From the NCBI GenBank assembly GCA_028283655.1, contig JAPWKE010000003.1:992001-1056000 (forward strand): a stretch of 64,000 bases of DNA, read 5' to 3'. The notes under the pieces were generated by a model. The model ran no database searches and was not told where the DNA came from. It saw only the letters and a program-made list of their open reading frames with translations. Position numbers and translations under genes: made by a program. This DNA is from Acidobacteriaceae bacterium (GTDB lineage: Bacteria > Acidobacteriota > Terriglobia > Terriglobales > Acidobacteriaceae). Below are positions 59,996 to 64,000 of the stretch, piece by piece (position 1 is the stretch's first letter; every line of letters starts with the position of its first letter).

Positions 59996-60406
59996 ATGGC
60001 TGCGTCGATGTACATCGTTGTCGAAGGCGAAGATCCGGGGTTCGATATCTTCGTGAACGGGAGGGCTCTGGCTCGGCATGAGTCGGCTGTCGAGCGACTC
60101 GCGCTGGAGCTTGGCGTCAGACCGTTGCTCGAGTTCTTCTCTGCGGACGAACATTCGATGGCGCTGCTGATTGAAGAGGGGGCCGGGAACCCCGAGCTGC
60201 TCAAACGCCTGCCACCGACACAGTGGTATCGAGGCGAAGATGGACTTGGCACAGTGGACGCCCTGATCGTCTCGCTCGAAGAAGATCCCTACCAACTCGG
60301 CAGCGAGAGCGCGATGGTGCTGGGAGAGCTGCGGGAGTATCAGACGGTACTACGCAAGACCTCCGAGCGCGGATACCGTTGGCACCTCGCCGTAAGCTGG
60401 CGTTAG
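59996..60406 (+). CDS. Small cytoplasmic protein of unknown function (136 aa)
   Basis: I do not recognise this protein. It is acidic, globular, has no signal peptide, and contains EFFSADEHSMALLIEEG and PPTQWYRGEDGLGTVDALIV. The frame opens at 59849, but ATG 59996 gives a natural start; ATG 60008 is an alternative. Its stop (TAG) and the stop of the opposite gene share TTAG at 60403-60406. No operon partner is clear. Confidence 0.6.
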   Translation: MAASMYIVVEGEDPGFDIFVNGRALARHESAVERLALELGVRPLLEFFSADEHSMALLIEEGAGNPELLKRLPPTQWYRGEDGLGTVDALIVSLEEDPYQLGSESAMVLGELREYQTVLRKTSERGYRWHLAVSWR

Positions 60407-60996
60407 TTCACCGAAAGGTCGCCGTCAAAATCCACCACCAGCGCTCCCTGGACCACCTGCATCGAGTGGATCTTCAGGTTGTCCAGCCGAACGTCATAGC
60501 CTGTCGCCTCGGCTGATTTCTTGAGCAGTTGGCGGACGAGGTCTGCGGCGTTGATCTTCATCTGCTGCGGCAGCTTGTGCGTGAGGAATGGAATCAACAG
60601 AAAACTAAGCTCATGCGAGGCGCTGAGGCTGTCCACACGTGCGTCGCGAAAGCCAATGGACTCGCCCTCCGCCTGTGGGATCACGGAGACGTCCGCATCT
60701 GTCGTCAGGCCGACTCCAAGGCATGAGCCGAACATTCCCGTACCGAGTCGCGACTTTGTGCTGATGTGGATGACGATGCGATCATCCTTGAAGCTGACCT
60801 TCGGATCTTTGGCGTAGACGTAGCAGGGCTCACCGTCCTTGCCCTTGATGAAGTACTTGCCGTCCGGGCCGTTGAAGAGTTGCTGGTGGAGCGTGCGTTC
60901 CAGCGCCTGCGCCGAAATCTTGATTTCGATCGCATGGGCGCGGGCAGCGGTAGTGAGCAACAGCAGGAGCGCAAAGAAGACAGGGCGCAGCTTCAT
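60403..60996 (-). CDS. Secreted protein of unknown function (197 aa)
   Basis: The 197-residue protein has a signal peptide (PVFFALLLLLTTAARAHA) and one compact domain of alternating beta strands with a final amphipathic pattern (NLKIHSMQVVQGALVVDFDG). The overall form, small with long sheets, recalls YceB-like or other lipid-binding periplasmic proteins, but there is no lipobox and I cannot assign a family. It is alone on its strand between a small gene and the pectinesterase gene. Confidence 0.6.
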   Translation of the reverse strand: MKLRPVFFALLLLLTTAARAHAIEIKISAQALERTLHQQLFNGPDGKYFIKGKDGEPCYVYAKDPKVSFKDDRIVIHISTKSRLGTGMFGSCLGVGLTTDADVSVIPQAEGESIGFRDARVDSLSASHELSFLLIPFLTHKLPQQMKINAADLVRQLLKKSAEATGYDVRLDNLKIHSMQVVQGALVVDFDGDLSVN

Positions 60997-61061
60997 GAAT
61001 TCAGCATACTGAATCTGCCGATTGGACGACTGTATGCTGATTGCGATATACAGGCTGCGCG

Positions 61062-62069
61062 ATGAATCGGTCAGAGTGGTTGCTCCTTGTGTCAGTCCTG
61101 TTGAGCCCGGCGGCAGCCTGGGCGTCTAAACCTGTGGTGACGGTGGCGTCGGATGGTTCCGCGCAGTACCGCACTGTGCAAGCGGCCGTGGACGCGGCTC
61201 CAGAGGACGGCGGCGAGGTGATCCGTATCCAGCCGGGGACCTATCGAGAGAAGGTCTTCGTCGCAAAAAACGGTATTGAGTTCCGCGGACAGGGCAAAAA
61301 GCCCGAAGACACGCTCATCACCTGGGATGATTCGGCCGGCCGTGCTGGCGGCACAAACAAGAGCTACACGCTCGGTGTTACGGGCAATGATTTCATCGCC
61401 ACCGACCTCACTATTGAGAACAACTTCGAGAAACTTCATGGTCGGACCGAGCAAGGCTCACAGGCCGTCGCTCTGATGGTCAGCGGCGACCGCGAACTCT
61501 TCCGCCATGTCCGCCTGCTTGGCTATCAGGACACGCTTTACGCACAGAGCAAGACTTGCCATAACTCGACAGACCCCACGGATCAGGCTTGCCAGGCCTC
61601 TCGGCAACTCTTTGAAGATTGCTACATCGCCGGGCACGTCGACTTCATCTTTGGCGACTCCAAAGCGGTTTTCAAGGACTGCGAACTCCACGCGATGCAG
61701 CACTTCGAAGTCATGCTGACCGCGCAGAGCAAAGTCTACCCGCTGGAAGACTCCGGCTACCTGTTTCTCAACACCACCGTAACCTCCGATCCCGGCGTCG
61801 GGCATATCTCGCTCGGACGTCCGTGGCGCGCCTATGCTCGGGTCTACTTCGTGAATACGAAGGTTGTGAAGCCAGCGGTCATCACCCCTGAAGGTTGGCG
61901 CGAGTGGAGCGGCAAGCTGGCAACGGCTGACTATGCCGAGTACAACACCGGCCCCGGCGATGATGTATCGAAGCGGCTGGCGCCGTCGCGGCAGTTGACC
62001 AAGGACGAAGTAAAGAAGCTCACAGTAAAAAACTGGCTGCCCGGATGGGACGCTGAGGCGGTGAAGTGA
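61062..62069 (+). CDS. Secreted pectinesterase (carbohydrate esterase 8)
   Basis: The 335-residue enzyme demethylates pectin. It has a signal peptide (WLLLVSVLLSPAAAWA) and the CE8 motifs GQGKKPEDTLITWDD, GSQAVALMV, LLGYQDTLYAQ (catalytic Asp), HVDFIFGDSKAVFKDC (second Asp) and GRPWRAYARVYFVNT (Arg). The beta-helix length fits. I chose ATG 61062; the open frame starts at 61041. The GH28 gene begins at its stop codon, so both act together on pectin. Confidence 0.94.
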   Translation: MNRSEWLLLVSVLLSPAAAWASKPVVTVASDGSAQYRTVQAAVDAAPEDGGEVIRIQPGTYREKVFVAKNGIEFRGQGKKPEDTLITWDDSAGRAGGTNKSYTLGVTGNDFIATDLTIENNFEKLHGRTEQGSQAVALMVSGDRELFRHVRLLGYQDTLYAQSKTCHNSTDPTDQACQASRQLFEDCYIAGHVDFIFGDSKAVFKDCELHAMQHFEVMLTAQSKVYPLEDSGYLFLNTTVTSDPGVGHISLGRPWRAYARVYFVNTKVVKPAVITPEGWREWSGKLATADYAEYNTGPGDDVSKRLAPSRQLTKDEVKKLTVKNWLPGWDAEAVK

Positions 62070-63421
62070 TGCATCGAGCAAGCGCGATAGCTCTGGCAAT
62101 AACTGCGGTGGCCTCAGTGGCCGCTGCACAGGACACACGCACCGTCACCGAGCCGCAAATTCCTGCGGCCTGCGTGACCCTGAAGGCTGCGCACACGTCT
62201 CCGTTGAAGCTGGAGGACGAGGCCAAGCTGGACACCGAGCGCTTGCAGAAGGCGATCGACGGCTGCAAAGGCGGAGCTGTCGAGCTTGCTGCGGAAGGAA
62301 GCAGCAAGGCGTTCGTTAGTGGGCCGATCAGGCTCAAGAGCAGCGTCACGCTTCTGGTGGACAAAGGGGTAACCCTCTTTGCCTCGCGCAACCCGCGTGA
62401 CTACGACATTCAGCCAGGAATGTGTGGCATCAACGCTCCAAAGACGGGCTGTCTTCCGCTGATCTCCCTCAAGGGTGCGAGCAACGCTGGCATTATGGGG
62501 GACGGCATCATCGACGGCCGCGGCGCGGCGAAGATGATCCTCGACGGCAAGGAAGCGGACAAGAGTTGGTGGGACCTCGGCCACCTCGCCAAGACGACAG
62601 CACACCAGCAGGTGCCGCGCCTCATCATCGCCGACCACGCTGACAACTTCACGCTCTACCGCATCACGCTCCGCAACTCTCCCTTCTTCCACGTCACCTA
62701 CTCCAACGGCGACGGCTTCACCGCCTGGGGCGTAAAGATCGACACTCCCTCCGATGCGCCGAATACCGACGGCATCGATCCCGGCGGCTCGAAGAACATC
62801 ACGGTTACGCAGTCGTATATCCGCACCGGCGATGACAACATCGCGATCAAGGGCGGCAGTGAGATCACGAACATGACCGTCTCTCACAACCACTTTTACT
62901 CTGGCCACGGTATGTCGATAGGTTCCGAGACCAACGGTGGTGTCAGCAAGATCCGCGTTACCGACCTCTCGCTCGACGGCACAACGGCAGGCATCCGCAT
63001 CAAGAGCCAGCAGGCTTACGGCGGTCACGTTCACGATGTCGTGTACGAAGATGTCTGCATCCGCAACTCGAAGAACCCGATTCAACTCGACACAAACTAC
63101 TCCGCAAACCCCAAGCCGGGCAAAGGCCTGATTCCTGTCTTCGACGACATCACGCTGCGGAACGTGCGTGTCTACGGCGGCGGCAAGATTCAGTTCAACG
63201 GCTTCGACCACGAGCATCGCATCGGCATCACGCTCGATGGTGTGGTCCTGGATGATCCGGCGAAGTATAAGTTTGACGTTCGCCACGCCGACCTTACCTT
63301 TGGCCCGGGGCCGGTGAACTTCATGCCAGCAGGGGAAGACTCAACCGCTCGTGGCGCCGGTGGCAAAGGCAAGCTTGCCGAGTGCAACGACAAGTTCGTT
63401 CCGTTTCCGGTGATCAAGTAA
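62069..63421 (+). CDS. Secreted polygalacturonase (glycoside hydrolase 28)
   Basis: The 450-residue enzyme hydrolyses demethylated pectin. It has a signal peptide (AIALAITAVASVAAA) and the GH28 catalytic sequence: PNTDGIDPGG, TGDDNIAIKGG (acid/base and nucleophile Asp), SGHGMSIGSE (His) and GIRIKSQ. ATG 62069 overlaps the pectinesterase stop by one base, so translation is coupled. The hairpin at 63439-63477 ends the operon. Confidence 0.94.
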   Translation: MHRASAIALAITAVASVAAAQDTRTVTEPQIPAACVTLKAAHTSPLKLEDEAKLDTERLQKAIDGCKGGAVELAAEGSSKAFVSGPIRLKSSVTLLVDKGVTLFASRNPRDYDIQPGMCGINAPKTGCLPLISLKGASNAGIMGDGIIDGRGAAKMILDGKEADKSWWDLGHLAKTTAHQQVPRLIIADHADNFTLYRITLRNSPFFHVTYSNGDGFTAWGVKIDTPSDAPNTDGIDPGGSKNITVTQSYIRTGDDNIAIKGGSEITNMTVSHNHFYSGHGMSIGSETNGGVSKIRVTDLSLDGTTAGIRIKSQQAYGGHVHDVVYEDVCIRNSKNPIQLDTNYSANPKPGKGLIPVFDDITLRNVRVYGGGKIQFNGFDHEHRIGITLDGVVLDDPAKYKFDVRHADLTFGPGPVNFMPAGEDSTARGAGGKGKLAECNDKFVPFPVIK

Positions 63422-63438
63422 CGCCGAAACGGTGGCAA

Positions 63439-63480
63439 CAACAGAAAGCCCCGGCAAATAGCCGGGGCTTTCTGTTGCTG
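63439..63480 (+). terminator. Terminator after the pectin genes
   Basis: CAACAGAAAGCCCCGGC (63439-63455) pairs exactly with GCCGGGGCTTTCTGTTG (63461-63477) around AAATA. It can also serve the converging gene at 63491. Confidence 0.88.
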
Positions 63481-63490
63481 CGAAATCGAA

Positions 63491-63907
63491 TTAGTTCTGT
63501 GCGGTCTCTTCGGCGCTGGCACTGCCGGCCGAGGGAATGGAGTTGCTGGCCTGGTTTAGGCCGAGTGCGTTCAGCGCACGCGCGTCAGGCGTGTACTTCG
63601 TCTGCCAGCCATTGTCGGACTGCAGCTTCTGCATCGCAGCGATCGAGGTTGCGTCCCACTGTCCGCTAGGGGCGCCTGAGAGGTAGCCCTTCTTGATCAG
63701 CGCGGTCTGGATCTCCGAAGCACGGTCGCCATCCATCGAAGGCGTTGCCACATGGTGCACGCTGGCCGAAGACTTGTGGCTATGCGAGCTGGCATGGCGA
63801 ATGTTCGCGGAGGCTCTGGAGCGGTGCGGATGGAGAGCAGCACTCGCAGGCAGACAGGTAGCTACAAGCAGGGCAGCAGCGGGGACGAAGGCGGACGCAA
63901 AACGCAT
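63491..63907 (-). CDS. Small secreted peptidoglycan-binding-domain protein
   Basis: The 138-residue protein has a signal peptide (ASAFVPAAALLVATCLPASA), a His/Ser-rich linker (about 26-55) and one peptidoglycan-binding type 1 domain (RASEIQTALIKKGYLSGAPS, GQWDATSIAAMQKLQSDNGW). It ends in a Ser/Ala/Glu tail. No catalytic domain is present, so it likely only docks on the wall. Whatever lies beyond 63907 (93 bases) shows no gene. Confidence 0.83.
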   Translation of the reverse strand: MRFASAFVPAAALLVATCLPASAALHPHRSRASANIRHASSHSHKSSASVHHVATPSMDGDRASEIQTALIKKGYLSGAPSGQWDATSIAAMQKLQSDNGWQTKYTPDARALNALGLNQASNSIPSAGSASAEETAQN

Positions 63908-64000
63908 CGTTGGCAGGTTCCTCTCGCGATGTCAGGGAACGGCAAGCTCCCAAGAACTTAATCCTAGTTCGAGGGATGCTATCGAACCAAACCCAGTGGT

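Noticed and set aside
62114-63286. A 390-codon open frame on the minus strand opposite the GH28 gene
   Set aside because: Asp/Val/Ala-rich shadow of a clear polygalacturonase with no family likeness.

Overview
The window looks like chromosomal DNA of an Acidobacteriota member, most likely subdivision 1 (Terriglobia: Granulicella/Terriglobus/Edaphobacter type). This is an inference from content: a GWxTD-domain protein, a CnaB-plus-barrel protein, a futalosine-pathway menaquinone gene, pectin-degrading enzymes, many small secreted proteins of unknown function, and a diderm flagellum with P- and L-ring genes. GC content is fairly high. Genes are packed tightly, with frequent stop/start overlaps. 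No gap between genes exceeds about 300 bases, and I saw no prophage, insertion sequence or CRISPR array.

Layout. 1-172: start of a minus-strand Tat-exported protein that runs off the edge. 279-4138: M24 peptidase, accB, accC (fatty-acid synthesis) and thiE. 4203-7234: two APC-type amino-acid permeases in tandem. 7314-13515: a 910-residue secreted protein, an acyltransferase, and an ABC ATPase with a MacA-like adaptor. 13802-17403: GWxTD protein and a CnaB/barrel protein. 17549-17624: tRNA-Lys(CUU). 17768-19848 (minus strand): mqnD, bioY and a small membrane protein. 20027-22843: FtsB/DivIC, ZIP transporter, ROK kinase, DinB protein. 22914-25779 (minus strand): Gph phosphatase, NTF2-like protein, DUF4097-like protein, lexA.

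26060-55163 is a 29-kb motility locus, entirely on the plus strand. It opens with three regulators: an OmpR-type response regulator, an 87-residue protein that looks like an isolated histidine-kinase phosphoacceptor domain, and a sigma-54 activator with GAFTGA but no DNA-binding domain. Structural genes follow: flgBC-fliEFGHIJK-flgDE, then fliL-fliN-fliO-fliPQR-flhBA-fliA-fliM-fliN and a Cys/MshEN-domain protein, then flgFGAHIJMN-flgKL. Each of the three blocks follows a hairpin terminator and a sigma-54-like -24/-12 element (28513, 38251, 47886). In the second and third blocks the start codon lies exactly 14 nt after the -12 C, which predicts almost leaderless mRNAs. Several parts are reduced: FlgD is only a core, FliO has no membrane segment, FlgH has no lipobox Cys, and FliM lacks the usual CheY-binding N-terminus. 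Flagellin, cap, stator and chemotaxis genes are not in the window.

55224-63907: dienelactone hydrolase, rpsO, pnp (frameshifted just before its S1 domain in this sequence), a multi-pass membrane protein, two small unknown proteins, a pectinesterase overlapping a GH28 polygalacturonase (a pectin-degrading pair), and a small peptidoglycan-binding protein.
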